Positions 27,513 through 36,699 are shown, numbered from the stretch's first letter. The stretch is DNA of 64,000 nt from Calothrix sp. 336/3 (GCF_000734895.2 NZ_CP011382.1:5186700-5250699), one strand, 5' to 3'. A program made the numbers and translations. Notes: generated from the letters alone by a model not told the origin.

Positions 27513-28239
27513 AAAGAGTTTTGAGATGTAGGCTGTTCAGCAAACCATAAACTATCATCCCATCTTCGATGCTTTTGCTTTACCTAAAAATATACATATT
27601 ATCTTCCTTGTATGCGCCTGATTCTCCACTTTTCAGCCAAAACCCTTGAGCATTGCGCACGAGATTAAAGCTTAATTAGAGAATGTGTAAAAAATTTATA
27701 TCTTTATCTGTGTAATTTCTGATATCTGCATTTTAAACTGACTTCGAGGCAGGAAAAAATAAAATCCAAACTTCCGCGATTTTTCTCTGGTGCAATTAAT
27801 AATCTGGCGATTATAGTTGAAATAGTTGTGTTACCTATCTGTGCATCTCCGAAAATCATACCATTTTGCATTGACAGATTGGGATTGAGAATCTCTTAAT
27901 TTATAAAGTCTTCGATAAATCCATTCGTCGTCATCTTTTTTGCAAATTGGTGTCAGATGATTTACTCAAATTTGACTCAAAAATAGCAATTTTGCTTGAT
28001 TAATTAGGATTAAAAATCTTTTTCAAAGTAGAGATTTTTCTGTATTCAAGCGGATAAGCCATGCCCATATTATATCTATTCAGTGTCAAAGCTCTGTACG
28101 ATTGCTTGTTGATTCATCGAACCCAATGACACCTGATTGATGCTGAGTATTTTCTGGGAATGTGTGTGATATATGCCATTTGTCAATGGGTAACCAACTA
28201 TAAAAAACTGCAATTAATAAAAGGATTTTACCTAATCCC
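27513..28239. other. Intergenic region, nothing recognised
   Basis: About 730 AT-rich bases between divergent genes. Only weak hairpins (for example GTGTCA/TGACAC near 28085-28130) were seen. No ORF, tRNA or array. Confidence 0.4.
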
Positions 28240-28548
28240 ATGTATCCAAATATGCGTCATCTGCTGATAGTGATTCTAGCTGCTGGTTCTGCAAGTATTG
28301 CGACTCCTTCCTACGCTCAGTTTAACGAAAAGTCTCCAGAGACAGCATCAAATAGTACTTCTGCAACAGTAACGGAGGTAAAAAGTGCTGAGGTTTCATC
28401 AACCGAGAGTAATGCAAATCCAGAGAAGGGAATAACCGTTTCCGAATCCACCACAAATTCCCCAGTCACGGAAGCCAAACCTACAACCGCAAATACACGT
28501 GTCCCCATCTTTAGTAGAATTTTCCCGGCACCTTCGATGAAGCAATAA
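28240..28548 (+). CDS. Small secreted Ser/Thr-rich protein
   Basis: 102 residues. A clear signal peptide (about 1-26) ends in PSYAQ. The mature part is low-complexity, rich in Ser, Thr, Glu, Ala and Asn (for example SSTESNANPEKG), with a short basic-hydrophobic end (RVPIFSRIFPAPSMKQ). Disorder is likely. ATG 28240 follows AAAAGGA after about 14 bases; ATG 28252 (MRHLL) is an alternative. Function unknown. A structured 3' region and a strong terminator follow. Confidence 0.65.
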   Translation: MYPNMRHLLIVILAAGSASIATPSYAQFNEKSPETASNSTSATVTEVKSAEVSSTESNANPEKGITVSESTTNSPVTEAKPTTANTRVPIFSRIFPAPSMKQ

Positions 28549-28637
28549 TTCCGGTGTATTGAGAATTTACCAAATTTCATATTTTCCCAGGAACCTAAAA
28601 TCTGATTGAGTAGCCAGAAAACCTGATACAAGCATAA

Positions 28638-28687
28638 CTGAGTCAAAAAGGAGTAGATGATGTTTGTATATTTTCTCCTGGACTCAG
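28638..28687 (+). ncRNA. Structured 3' UTR or small RNA hairpin
   Basis: CTGAGTC and GACTCAG form a 7-bp outer stem and AGGAG/CTCCT a 5-bp inner stem, separated by an internal loop. It lies 90 bases past the stop of the secreted protein and 43 bases before a strong terminator, so it is either a structured 3' UTR or an independent small RNA ending at 28761. Confidence 0.35.
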
Positions 28688-28729
28688 TACCCACGAATAA
28701 AACTTAACTTTTGGAATGAATCTATATTC

Positions 28730-28761
28730 AAGAACCTGTTCATCAATAGGTTCTTTTTTTT
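28730..28761 (+). terminator. Rho-independent terminator
   Basis: AAGAACCT and AGGTTCTT form an 8-bp stem with a 10-base loop, and an uninterrupted T run (28754-28761) overlaps the end. One of the strongest terminators in the window. It ends the transcript of the small secreted protein or of a small RNA. Confidence 0.85.
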
Positions 28762-28936
28762 GTGATATTTATCACTTCTCTGATAGAGTACTACAGAAGC
28801 TTTCCGTTGACTGTAGCACTTCTTGCTAGGATGCAATAAAATTCACCTACCGATAACTACGATTTTTTCCTGACTTGTGTAAAATTATTGCAAATCTTGA
28901 GGTCTATGATTGACTATTAAATAACCTTGCACTGTT

Positions 28937-30835
28937 ATGATTGCTACTCGCCAAAAAATTTATTGTACAAATCCCGATTGCAGTCAACCGATAAATTCTG
29001 TGGGCGATCGCCTCTGTGGCAATTGTCAAACACCTATAGAATATCGTTATCTTTGGGCAGTTGGAGCTGTTGGGGAATTAAATCCTTCCGAAACCATCGC
29101 TCAGAGATATGAAGTGATTTCTGGGCAACTTTGGCTAGATACTCACCCCCAGGAATTACCGCAAATACCTCCAGAAGTACCCCCAGAAATTCAATCCTAT
29201 TTGCGATTGTATCCCCAGCGCTTACACCTGCCCCAGGTATATGGTTATTTAGATGATATATTGCTCTTAGAGAATATACCTACAGATAACCGAGGTAATC
29301 TCTATCCTGGTTTGCAGGAGATGTGGCAAACAGCTACAGCCATAAGACAAGTTTACTGGTTATGGCAAATCTGGGAATTGTGGGCAATATTGCATCAAGA
29401 GGGTGTTGCCACCAGTTTATTAATACCAGAAAATATCCGTGTACAGGGTTGGTGTGTTCGACTACTAGAGCTTCATCAAGATACATCCCCACCCCATCTA
29501 TCAGAACTATCAGAATCGTGGCAAGTATTAGTAGACACTGCCAAGGGGAAAATTGCTCCAGATTTAGCTAGAATTCTGCAACAGATAGCTGAGGGAAGGG
29601 ATAGCAAAGCTATTACCCAAGAACTCAACACCCTATTACTACATACCGCAGCAGAATTATCGTTAAATTTGCGAATTGCTGGAGCCACGGACATCGGTTT
29701 AGAATTGGCTCAGAATGAAGACAATTGTTTTCCTACGGGGAATGACACCATTGATGATCCATTGTTACCCCAGGTAGGAATTGTCTGTGATGGAATTGGT
29801 GGGCATGAAGGTGGAGAAGTAGCGAGTCGCTTGGGAGTACAATCGACGAAGTTACAAATTCGAGCTTTATTTAAAGAAGTTGCCGAACAAACGGAACCTG
29901 TCTCCCCAGAATTATTACAGCAGCAAATTACCGCCAGTCTACGTATCGTCAACAATTTGCTCTGTAGTGCGAATAATGAGCAGAAACGAGCAGGTACTCA
30001 GCGTATGGGTACAACTATCGTTATGTCTGTACAAATACCTCAGCATCTGGAAGTTGCTTCCGGGTGGCATGCCGAGAACGCCCATGAATTATATATAGCC
30101 CATGTGGGTGATAGTCGTGCTTACTGGATTACGCAGAACTACTGTCAATTATTGACTGTAGATGATGATGTGGTGACGCGAGAAGTCAAGCAGGGTAGAA
30201 GTTTCTATCGTCAAGCGCTACAACGTCAAGATGCTAGCGCACTTACCCAAGCACTAGGAACCAAAGATGGGGAATTTCTCCATCCCACAATCCAGAGATT
30301 GATTTTAGAAGAAGATGGCATATTGTTGCTTTGTTCCGATGGGTTGAGCGATCGCCACTGGGTGGAGAATACTTGGCAAACTTATGCAGTACCAGTATTA
30401 AACGGGGAAATGCATTTAGAAGAAGCGGTATACGCTTGGATTCAACTAGCAAATCAAAAAAATGGTCACGATAATACCTCTGTAGTCATGACCCAAGTAC
30501 GCATTAACCCTGATAGTATTGTCCCTGTTATCCCAGAAATTTCCTCTGCGGTTCACTCTTCCTCAGACATTCTTATAGAAGAATCTGAGTTAACTGCTAG
30601 TTCCCAAGCACTACTGGATTTAGAACTTCCTGCTGCTCCAGTCATGTCTGCTCCAGTGACACCCACCCCACCCCGTCGTAATACCTGGATTTTATTACTG
30701 GGAATTGTGGCATTATTAATTGGTGGTACAAGTTTTGGACTTTTTGCTTGGTGGCAAACCAACCCCCAATCTTTTATCCAACGATGTCGGCAACTTCCCC
30801 AGAAATTAGAACAATTTTGTCCACCAGAAAAATAG
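28937..30835 (+). CDS. PP2C-family Ser/Thr phosphatase with N-terminal zinc ribbon and C-terminal membrane helix
   Basis: 632 residues. A four-Cys zinc ribbon (Cys 10, 15, 27, 30) opens the protein. Residues about 60-200 have an outline like a kinase lobe (LLLENIP, WAILHQEGVATSLLIPENI) but no catalytic motifs, so this may be a pseudokinase-like region. The PP2C domain (about 245-530) keeps its metal-site motifs: ATDIGLELAQNEDN, VCDGIGGHEGGE, AHVGDSRAYWI, LLLCSDGLSD and KNGHDNTSVV. A membrane helix near 590-610 ends in a short Cys-containing tail. It likely reverses Ser/Thr phosphorylation at the membrane. Confidence 0.9.
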   Translation: MIATRQKIYCTNPDCSQPINSVGDRLCGNCQTPIEYRYLWAVGAVGELNPSETIAQRYEVISGQLWLDTHPQELPQIPPEVPPEIQSYLRLYPQRLHLPQVYGYLDDILLLENIPTDNRGNLYPGLQEMWQTATAIRQVYWLWQIWELWAILHQEGVATSLLIPENIRVQGWCVRLLELHQDTSPPHLSELSESWQVLVDTAKGKIAPDLARILQQIAEGRDSKAITQELNTLLLHTAAELSLNLRIAGATDIGLELAQNEDNCFPTGNDTIDDPLLPQVGIVCDGIGGHEGGEVASRLGVQSTKLQIRALFKEVAEQTEPVSPELLQQQITASLRIVNNLLCSANNEQKRAGTQRMGTTIVMSVQIPQHLEVASGWHAENAHELYIAHVGDSRAYWITQNYCQLLTVDDDVVTREVKQGRSFYRQALQRQDASALTQALGTKDGEFLHPTIQRLILEEDGILLLCSDGLSDRHWVENTWQTYAVPVLNGEMHLEEAVYAWIQLANQKNGHDNTSVVMTQVRINPDSIVPVIPEISSAVHSSSDILIEESELTASSQALLDLELPAAPVMSAPVTPTPPRRNTWILLLGIVALLIGGTSFGLFAWWQTNPQSFIQRCRQLPQKLEQFCPPEK

Positions 30836-31360
30836 AATTTCATAATCCTATCCATCAGTAATAACTGATTTATCAATAGCAAATCCACTGTATTATTTAT
30901 TCCTTTGCTTTCCTGTTGCCAAGAAATGAGCTTTGTCATTCATGGGATAAAGTTTGACAGTCTACCCACAGAAACGCAATTTCTTTGGTATTAGTCAATC
31001 ACCTTTTACTCTTTGTTCATCTGAGATTAGCTATTTCAAGAGTGGCAATATTATGTGAAGATAGGAAGATTAGACCTCTTGCCAAAGTATGAGACGGCAT
31101 TCCATCCTCCTTACCCCGGAATTTCGCACTCAATAGAGTCAGCAAAAAAGGATAAAGGGAGAAGGTTGATTGTGATATTCCAGCCTCTCGGAGATGCAGT
31201 AGTGTTATAGACGCACAGCTGTATCAAGCAAGCAGAAGCAAAGAAGGCTGAGATGGTGATCACCTCAAGGCATTCTGACTGAATCGTGTTTGCCTTGCTG
31301 TAGAGTTAATCACAACTTTTGCAGGCAGTGTATTTTGCTAAATCGTAAGTTCAGAGAGGG
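30836..31360. other. Intergenic region and probable long ftrV leader
   Basis: About 525 bases between the phosphatase and ftrV. The last 170 bases contain the palindrome GGTGATCACC (31255-31264) and a hairpin with arms CAAGGCA/TGCCTTG (31266-31297), which suggest a structured 5' UTR. No ORF or tRNA seen. Confidence 0.45.
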
Positions 31361-31642
31361 ATGGCTGTGGAGACACTTGTGGAAAAGCAGAAGCTAGGTG
31401 TAAATACTAATATGAAAATTGGCGATCGCATCCGCGTTAAAGAATCTGTTATCATTTATCATCACCCTGGGTATCGTGGTAAAGACTTTGATCTCAAGGG
31501 TTTAGAAGGAGAAGTCATAGATATTGTCACCCAGTGGCATGGTAGACCTGTTAGTGCTAACTTACCTGTTTTAGTACAGTTTCCAGAAATTGGTAAAAAA
31601 TTCCGTGCCCATTTACGAGAAGCAGAAATAGAAATTATATAA
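31361..31642 (+). CDS. ftrV: Ferredoxin-thioredoxin reductase, variable (alpha) chain
   Basis: 93 residues. The core from MKIGDRIRVKESV onward is the SH3-like beta barrel of the FTR variable chain, with YHHPGYRGKDFDL, GLEGEV and the ISANLPVLVKF-type strand SANLPVLVQF. It pairs with the Fe-S catalytic chain (not here) and helps ferredoxin reduce thioredoxin in the light. The first 17 residues are an extension. ATG 31361 follows GAGAGGG directly, with almost no spacing; ATG 31412 would give the short 76-residue form typical of other cyanobacteria. Start uncertain, identity firm. Confidence 0.9.
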   Translation: MAVETLVEKQKLGVNTNMKIGDRIRVKESVIIYHHPGYRGKDFDLKGLEGEVIDIVTQWHGRPVSANLPVLVQFPEIGKKFRAHLREAEIEII

Positions 31643-31758
31643 TCTCTGGGGTAATTGCTCGTAGGTAATGGGTAATAAAAACATTACCTCCCATGCTTGG
31701 GTAAGGTTAAAACCCATTAATAAATTTGTGAGTTGAGCGAAATCATTTTCTAATCACC

Positions 31759-31980
31759 TCATTTGCGGCGAAACCAAGACATAATATTAAATTCGCCGCG
31801 CATTTTTTCCAAATCCTGTTGGTGTTGTTTTGCCGTCCGATGATACCATTCACTATGACGCTGTAGCTGCAATCGTATCTCGACTTCTTGATAAAATTCG
31901 TAAGCTGTCTGGTGAGTGGCAAACCCATCTTCTACTTGAGGTGGTAACCCAGGAACAATCTGTGGTAATTCTTGAGACAT
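31759..31980 (-). CDS. Small acidic/helical protein of unknown function
   Basis: 73 residues, soluble. A Pro-rich start (LPQIVPGLPPQVEDGF) is followed by a long amphipathic helix rich in Gln, Glu, His and Arg (about 25-60) and a basic end, MSWFRRK. An ATG start at 31980 and the protein-like amphipathic pattern favour this frame over the overlapping 31743-31928 frame. Not recognised. Convergent with ftrV. Confidence 0.55.
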   Translation of the reverse strand: MSQELPQIVPGLPPQVEDGFATHQTAYEFYQEVEIRLQLQRHSEWYHRTAKQHQQDLEKMRGEFNIMSWFRRK

Positions 31981-32230
31981 GATATATGAAAATCACAAAG
32001 GGAAGGAGTGGAAGTTTGCTTTCGCTCCTTTCCCATTATTACCCCATAGCAGTCGGATACCTAGGGATGAGAAGCTAATTTTATATGGCGATATTACACA
32101 CCTCTGAGTATTTCAGGGGAAATTATATTAAAACTATTAACCAACTCAACATGAAATCATCTAAAAATGATAATGGGACAGGCAAAAATACCTCTCCCAC
32201 ATCATTAGATAATTTATTTAAGAATATGTT

Positions 32231-32653
32231 CTATAGTTGGCGAAGAATTCTTTCTCTGACGATAACTTTGCCGTTTTGAGTCACGATTAATTCACTGCGG
32301 GTTAAGGTATAACGGACATTACGATTAACTGCTACGAAACGACTGTTATTATAGCTACGAATTGGTAAAACTATACCACCTGTATTTCGATTTTTTGCTA
32401 CACCAACGTAGGTATTTGGTAAGTCGCCACCGCAGATATAAACGTAGAAATTACGGGTTTCAGAAGCTTGGAAAACACTACCACCACTATTCTCAGGGCA
32501 GGGATAGCTTCTAGCTAATAGGGTAGAATTTGTATTAGGAAGATTAATTTCTCCAGCGTTAGCAACTGCTGTAAAGGAAAGACTTGTACCCAATGCTAAT
32601 AAAGATAATCCTAGGGTTTTAGGAATATTAGTTAAAGATTTTGCAAACTGCAT
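32231..32653 (-). CDS. Small secreted protein of unknown function
   Basis: 140 residues. The signal peptide (about 1-33) ends in AVANAGE. The mature part has two cysteines (near CPENSGGSV and YVYICGG, a likely disulfide) and is otherwise strand-rich, with Asn, Arg, Thr and Val. The last 40 residues carry RYTLTRSELIV and QNGKVIVRERI, typical of a lipocalin-like or small beta-barrel shape. Not recognised. Similar in plan to the secreted protein at 15249-15644. Confidence 0.7.
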   Translation of the reverse strand: MQFAKSLTNIPKTLGLSLLALGTSLSFTAVANAGEINLPNTNSTLLARSYPCPENSGGSVFQASETRNFYVYICGGDLPNTYVGVAKNRNTGGIVLPIRSYNNSRFVAVNRNVRYTLTRSELIVTQNGKVIVRERILRQL

Positions 32654-32993
32654 ATGACCTACTTTTGAGATAAAAAATGGGGTGGAAGATAGATATTCAA
32701 AATTATCAAAAACTTGATTGATTGCTTGAATGCTCTCTTATTTTATACTTCCCATTCATCTCTATCTGTTTCGGAAAAAATACTGATTTTCTCTGACAAA
32801 AACATAATCATTCCCCACCTCAGAGGATAGTTTTGTTGGAATCAGGGAAAGAATTTAGCAACACAAAAATGCTGAAAAGCCTTCAGGGAAAGTTGTTTAG
32901 CTGGAAAGCCAAGAAAAAACCTCGGCAGAAAACCGAGGCAAGTTAGGAGATGTATTGGAAAAATTTAATATTTTCTTTATGAGGTGCTGGTAA
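32654..32993. other. Intergenic region with terminator
   Basis: About 340 bases between two minus-strand genes. It holds the terminator of the small gene at 32994 (32914-32938) and the AT-rich promoter region of the secreted protein. Nothing else was recognised. Confidence 0.4.
32914..32938 (-). terminator. Rho-independent terminator
   Basis: On the minus strand CCTCGG and CCGAGG pair around a 7-base loop and TTTTTT follows. It ends the transcript of the 65-residue protein gene 55 bases after its stop. Confidence 0.85.
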
Positions 32994-33191
32994 CTATGCA
33001 AGTAAACCTAGCTTTTTACCGTTGTCTTTAGCTAAACGAATAAAACCTTGTCTTTCTTTACTGTCAATACCGAGGCGATCGCAAACTTTGGTAATCACTT
33101 GTGCGTGCAGTGCAATTGCTTTACCACGCAGCTGATTGAATTTTGCTTTACCCATCCAGTCACGAAGCAATACAACTAACGGTGCAAACAT
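32994..33191 (-). CDS. Small basic protein conserved-looking in cyanobacteria, function unknown
   Basis: 65 residues. A short hydrophobic start (MFAPLVVLLRDWMGK) is followed by basic helices (KFNQLRGKAIALHAQV and KERQGFIRLAKDNGKKLG). The pattern fits a compact helical protein associated with a membrane or nucleic acid. It has its own strong terminator, so it is likely transcribed alone. I recall similar short proteins in other cyanobacteria but no function. Confidence 0.75.
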   Translation of the reverse strand: MFAPLVVLLRDWMGKAKFNQLRGKAIALHAQVITKVCDRLGIDSKERQGFIRLAKDNGKKLGLLA

Positions 33192-33362
33192 TTGGTTTTT
33201 CCTGAGAATGTTTAACTTATGTAAATAATTGTAACAGCTTCGTTACAATATTGCAACAATCATTGACAAAGAAAGGTCAATAGTATCTATAAGAATTGCT
33301 GATGAGTAATTCAGAGAAACATTCAGAGGTGTTTTTGCGTCAAAATAGGGAAATATTGGGAA

Positions 33363-33620
33363 ATGTCAGCGATGTTTGCGGCAAATACTCAAGGTATTCC
33401 CGAAATACCCGATTTAACTCACCCTAGTGAATTGGTACAACTTGGTAGTTATCTATTCCAAGGTTCACTGGTATTAGTCTTTTTGGTTTTAGCTTTGGGA
33501 TTAGCGATCGCCATCCTTTCCTTTGTAGTGCGTCGTCAACCTCAGGAGCAGACAGCTTTTCTGGCAGAATGGGCAATACAATATTCCCAGTTGTTGCGGG
33601 GATTGCAGCATTTTGCCCTA
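33363..33620 (+). pseudogene. 5' part of a membrane-protein gene split by an insertion sequence
   Basis: 86 codons up to the IS boundary, from MSAMFAANTQGIPEIPDL. A hydrophobic segment, LVLVFLVLALGLAIAILSFVV, is the first membrane helix (about residues 38-58). The frame runs on 159 bases into the IS (to 33779) as nonsense. Deleting 33621-34936 (IS plus one CTA) joins Leu 86 (cta) directly to the GTG at 34937 in the same frame, giving about 460 residues with 34937-36061. The original function is unknown. Confidence 0.85.
33618..33620 (+). repeat. Target-site duplication CTA, left copy
   Basis: CTA immediately outside the left terminal inverted repeat, matched by CTA at 34934-34936 outside the right one. 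Confidence 0.7.
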
Positions 33621-33650
33621 GAGAACTCCACAAAAAAGATGATCCAGTGG

Positions 33651-34868
33651 TTATGCTGGTTTAGCAAAAACTTCCACAAACCATTTTCTGAGATTGGGAA
33701 GACGATAAATCTGTTTTTCGACTTCCGCCATCGCTTTGTTTGTCAGCTTAACCCCAGTAGAATAGACTTTTTCAACTAGAGTCACCACTGGATTTTGTCC
33801 TTTAAAGGTAAGGGTTTTAGCGAAATTCAGTACCGCTTCAACAGTGTCAACTAAACTACCATTCCAATGCTGCTCTAACCAGCCAAAACAACGCTCCACT
33901 GGATTATATTTGCTATGATAAGGGGGATAATAAGCAAGTTGCAATGACAGTTTAGACGATGTAGCAAAGTCAATAATGCGCTTCATGAATTGGGTACGAC
34001 GGGAATGATTTTCTGGTCCATTATCTTGATTAATTACCAGTTTTTGAATGTGAGTAAATCGATGTTTAATGCTTTGCCACCAGCTTTCAACTATGTCAAC
34101 AATACAATCAGCAGTCAATTTTGAAGAAACGAAAAATAGAAATAATTCGTTGTATTCAGGTAAAAAAATTCCGTAGGGAATAAGGGTTGTTTCTGGAGCA
34201 AAATCATGGTCTAGGGAGATAGTCGGTACGCGAGTTTTTCCACCTCTGTCAAATTCTCCAACTTTAACTGCCACCTTCGCATCAATGGAGATTCGCAGAG
34301 TATGAGGATCATTATCAGCTTCAGTATTGATTTGCTCGACTTGTTCAAAAATGGCTTCTGTTTCTGGAATCTTCTTGGTAGGCTTAGTTTTAAGAACTCG
34401 TTTTAAGGTATAACCCAAATCATTCAATCGTCGTCGAATTGTCTCTGATGAAGGTAGTTCTTCGTCACTATAACCACATTGTTCAATTAGCTGACGACGT
34501 ACTTCACTTGCAGTCATGCGTGTATATAAACGGATACTTTTAAAGCTGGGGTCAGTTTGGCTTTGTGGGTCTACTAAAGATTTAATATCCGACAACAAGT
34601 TTGGTAATTTTGTTTCCACCCGCCTACGTCCACTACGCTCGAAACCATCAATAAAAGGCTGACCACTCTCTAACTCCTGCATCCCTTTACGGATAGTGCG
34701 TCTATTCCACCCCAATTCACGTTCTACTAAAGTCTGTCCACCTATTCCCAACCCTTTGACCACTTCTGCCATGAATTGTCGTCGGTCGCTTCCCTTGAGT
34801 TTTTTCGCTGTTTTGATGTAAAGAGATTTTAGATTTTCGGTGAGTTGAATGATAGATTTTGGAGACAT
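33651..34868 (-). CDS. ISAzo13-type DDE transposase
   Basis: 405 residues. An N-terminal region with an HTH-like segment (LVERELGWNRRTIRKGMQ, about 62-80) is followed by a DDE catalytic core related to the Rhodopirellula-type transposase group. The first Asp is in LRISIDAKVAVKVG near residue 195, the second in VINQDNGPENHSRRTQF near 288, and Glu in KYNPVERCFGWLEQHW near 328. The frame is full length. A promoter-like TTGATC-17-TAATTT lies within the right end. It moves the flanking IS. Confidence 0.9.
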   Translation of the reverse strand: MSPKSIIQLTENLKSLYIKTAKKLKGSDRRQFMAEVVKGLGIGGQTLVERELGWNRRTIRKGMQELESGQPFIDGFERSGRRRVETKLPNLLSDIKSLVDPQSQTDPSFKSIRLYTRMTASEVRRQLIEQCGYSDEELPSSETIRRRLNDLGYTLKRVLKTKPTKKIPETEAIFEQVEQINTEADNDPHTLRISIDAKVAVKVGEFDRGGKTRVPTISLDHDFAPETTLIPYGIFLPEYNELFLFFVSSKLTADCIVDIVESWWQSIKHRFTHIQKLVINQDNGPENHSRRTQFMKRIIDFATSSKLSLQLAYYPPYHSKYNPVERCFGWLEQHWNGSLVDTVEAVLNFAKTLTFKGQNPVVTLVEKVYSTGVKLTNKAMAEVEKQIYRLPNLRKWFVEVFAKPA

Positions 34869-34886
34869 GAGGTAGGCTGCACACTG

Positions 34887-34915
34887 AAATTATCTTTCTC
34901 TCATCATAGGATCAA
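34887..34915 (-). promoter_or_regulatory. Likely transposase promoter inside the IS right end
   Basis: On the minus strand TTGATC and TAATTT are 17 bases apart, ending about 20 bases before the transposase ATG. The -35 box overlaps the terminal inverted repeat, a usual place for an IS promoter. Confidence 0.45.
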
Positions 34916-34933
34916 TCATTCTGTGGAGGTCTC

Positions 34934-34936
34934 CTA
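34934..34936 (+). repeat. Target-site duplication CTA, right copy
   Basis: CTA directly after the right inverted repeat; equals 33618-33620. Confidence 0.7.
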
Positions 34937-36061
34937 GTGTTAATTTTGCTAATCAGTGGATTTTCGCTCTGTGCGACTCTGAGTAACCGTTACCACCACT
35001 GGGAGCAAGGGAAGGTTTCCCAGGTTGCAGCAAGTGTTGCGGGAGAAAAGATTGCACAAATTGCTCCCCAGGTACGTTACGTGATTCAAGAACCCTACAG
35101 TTACAATACTCAGGTAGGGAACAAAATTGTCAAAGTCAATGAGAAACGGGATGTGACTCGCTTTTTGACTTTGGATGGTTCACAAATTCAAGTCAAACTT
35201 GACCAAAGTTTAGATGTTCAGGGACGTAGTAGTATTTATTTGGTGGATTATACTGCCCAGTACGAAGTCAAAAATTCTCTCCCAGATACAGATATTTTCT
35301 ATTGGGATGCTCCCCCACCCAATGGCTACTCTTTGCTCTCTGGTTACAAAGTGGAGCAAGATGGTAGGAGATTACAACAAACAGCTCCTAATGATTACAG
35401 TTTTAAATTTTCCCTGGCACCGGGAAATTCTGCCAAAATTCGCGTGAGTTACAAAGCTCAGGGGGGTTCCCGTTGGGTATATAGTGCAGAGGGGCAATTA
35501 CTGAAAAATTTCCGCTTAGTGGCAACAGCAAACTTCCCAGAAGCAAACTTTGCTAGTGGAATTGTTCCCACAGAAATTACGGGTAGTGGTAGAAGTAGAC
35601 AGTTTACCTGGGTATTTGATGATAATGTCTCTGTGAAAAATCCCTTTGGTGTCTTTACTTACACTGAATCAGTGAGAAATACAGGTGTCATCCCGCGATT
35701 ACTCTTGCTGGCACCGGGTATATTTTTATGGTGGATATTATTGTTGTATTTTTCCATACCTATGTCACGGAAAAATGTGGCGATCGCTGGGGGGACATTT
35801 TTTGCTTGTCTTCTCGCTTTGACATATATGAGCCGCATATTTGATGGACAATTAGCTTGGGTAATAATTTCCCTAATTTTGCTCGCTTTGGTATGGGGAT
35901 TAGGTTCTAATCGCCGTGCGTCCTTAGCTGCTATTATCTGTACAGTTGCTGGGGCTGTGTTACCTGTATATGGGTTATTAGTTCCCTATAGTGGAGCAAG
36001 TCTGAGTTTAGCGGGTTTACTCTCAGTCACTTGGCTGGCGGTACGTCATTGGTATCGATAA
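34937..36061 (+). pseudogene. 3' part of the split membrane-protein gene, possibly still translated
   Basis: 374 codons from GTG 34937. The first residues (LILLISGFSLCATL) form a helix that now could serve as a signal anchor. A strand-rich extracytoplasmic domain of about 230 residues follows, and then at least four membrane helices from about residue 250 (LLLLAPGIFLWWILLLYF and following). GGAGGT at 34925-34930 inside the IS end lies six bases before GTG, so the fragment has a good ribosome site by accident. It is a fragment of a longer protein; family unrecognised. Confidence 0.8.
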
Positions 36062-36119
36062 TATGATATTGATTGAGAGGTATTTCCCAACCAGCAGCAT
36101 CTCACATCAAAAATGAACC

Positions 36120-36617
36120 ATGAGTCAAATAGAAAAAGCTCAAGCAGAATATACAGGTTTTACTGATAATTTTCAGAGTGCGGTTATTTGTACGATTAGT
36201 AAGGATGGTATTCCCAATGCTAGTTATGCACCTGTAGTTATTGATGATGCCAAGAATGTATACATATATGTGAGTGGATTAGCCAATCATACTCAGAATA
36301 TTCAAGATAATCCCCATGTTAGCGTTCTATTCATTGACGATGAAGCTACAACTCCGCAAATATTTGCTCGTCGTCGTTTAACCTTTGATTGTTTAGCCAC
36401 GTTAATTGAGAGAGATACGGTACCATGGGTGGAAATCGTCGATAATTTTCAATTAAAATTCGGCGAAATCATCGAAATGCTTCGCAGTTTACCTGATTTT
36501 CGTATTTTCAAACTTACCCCCCAATCCGGCAGATTTGTCATCGGATTCGGTAGTATTTACGATGTCACAGGGGATAATTTAGATAAGTTACAGCCGGTGA
36601 CTGGGGGGAAGGGGTAG
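36120..36617 (+). CDS. HugZ-like pyridoxamine-phosphate-oxidase-fold protein
   Basis: 165 residues of the FMN-binding split-barrel fold. The N-terminal AVICTISKDGIPNASYAPVV strand pair and VYIYVSGLANHTQNIQDNP (about 48-66) are typical of HugZ/heme-utilisation proteins, as is VSVLFIDDEA with RRRLTFD. Members bind heme or flavin and some degrade heme. The usual second domain with catalytic His is not seen, so the role is uncertain. It starts 58 bases after the split membrane-protein gene on the same strand. Confidence 0.85.
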   Translation: MSQIEKAQAEYTGFTDNFQSAVICTISKDGIPNASYAPVVIDDAKNVYIYVSGLANHTQNIQDNPHVSVLFIDDEATTPQIFARRRLTFDCLATLIERDTVPWVEIVDNFQLKFGEIIEMLRSLPDFRIFKLTPQSGRFVIGFGSIYDVTGDNLDKLQPVTGGKG

Positions 36618-36699
36618 GGGAAAGAGAGAGCATTGTTTCCCAACTACCTGCAAAATATTAAGGGTTTCAAGACTTTACTGATTACTCATTACTCAGGAA

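Larger units (their letters stand above)
33621..34933 (-). mobile_element. ISAzo13-family insertion sequence, complete
   Basis: 1313 bp carrying one transposase gene. Terminal inverted repeats of 25 bases lie at 33621-33645 and 34909-34933 (19 of 25 match; both begin GAGA(A/C)CTCCACA when read inward). A 3-bp duplication CTA flanks it. Both ends and the transposase frame are intact, so it looks recent and possibly active. It interrupts a membrane-protein gene on the opposite strand. Confidence 0.88.

Noticed and set aside
31743..31928. Alternative frame over the small protein at 31759
   Set aside because: The other frame has an ATG start and an amphipathic protein-like pattern.
32085..32279. 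Plus-strand 64-codon ORF
   Set aside because: It overlaps the real secreted-protein gene on the minus strand and lacks a ribosome site.
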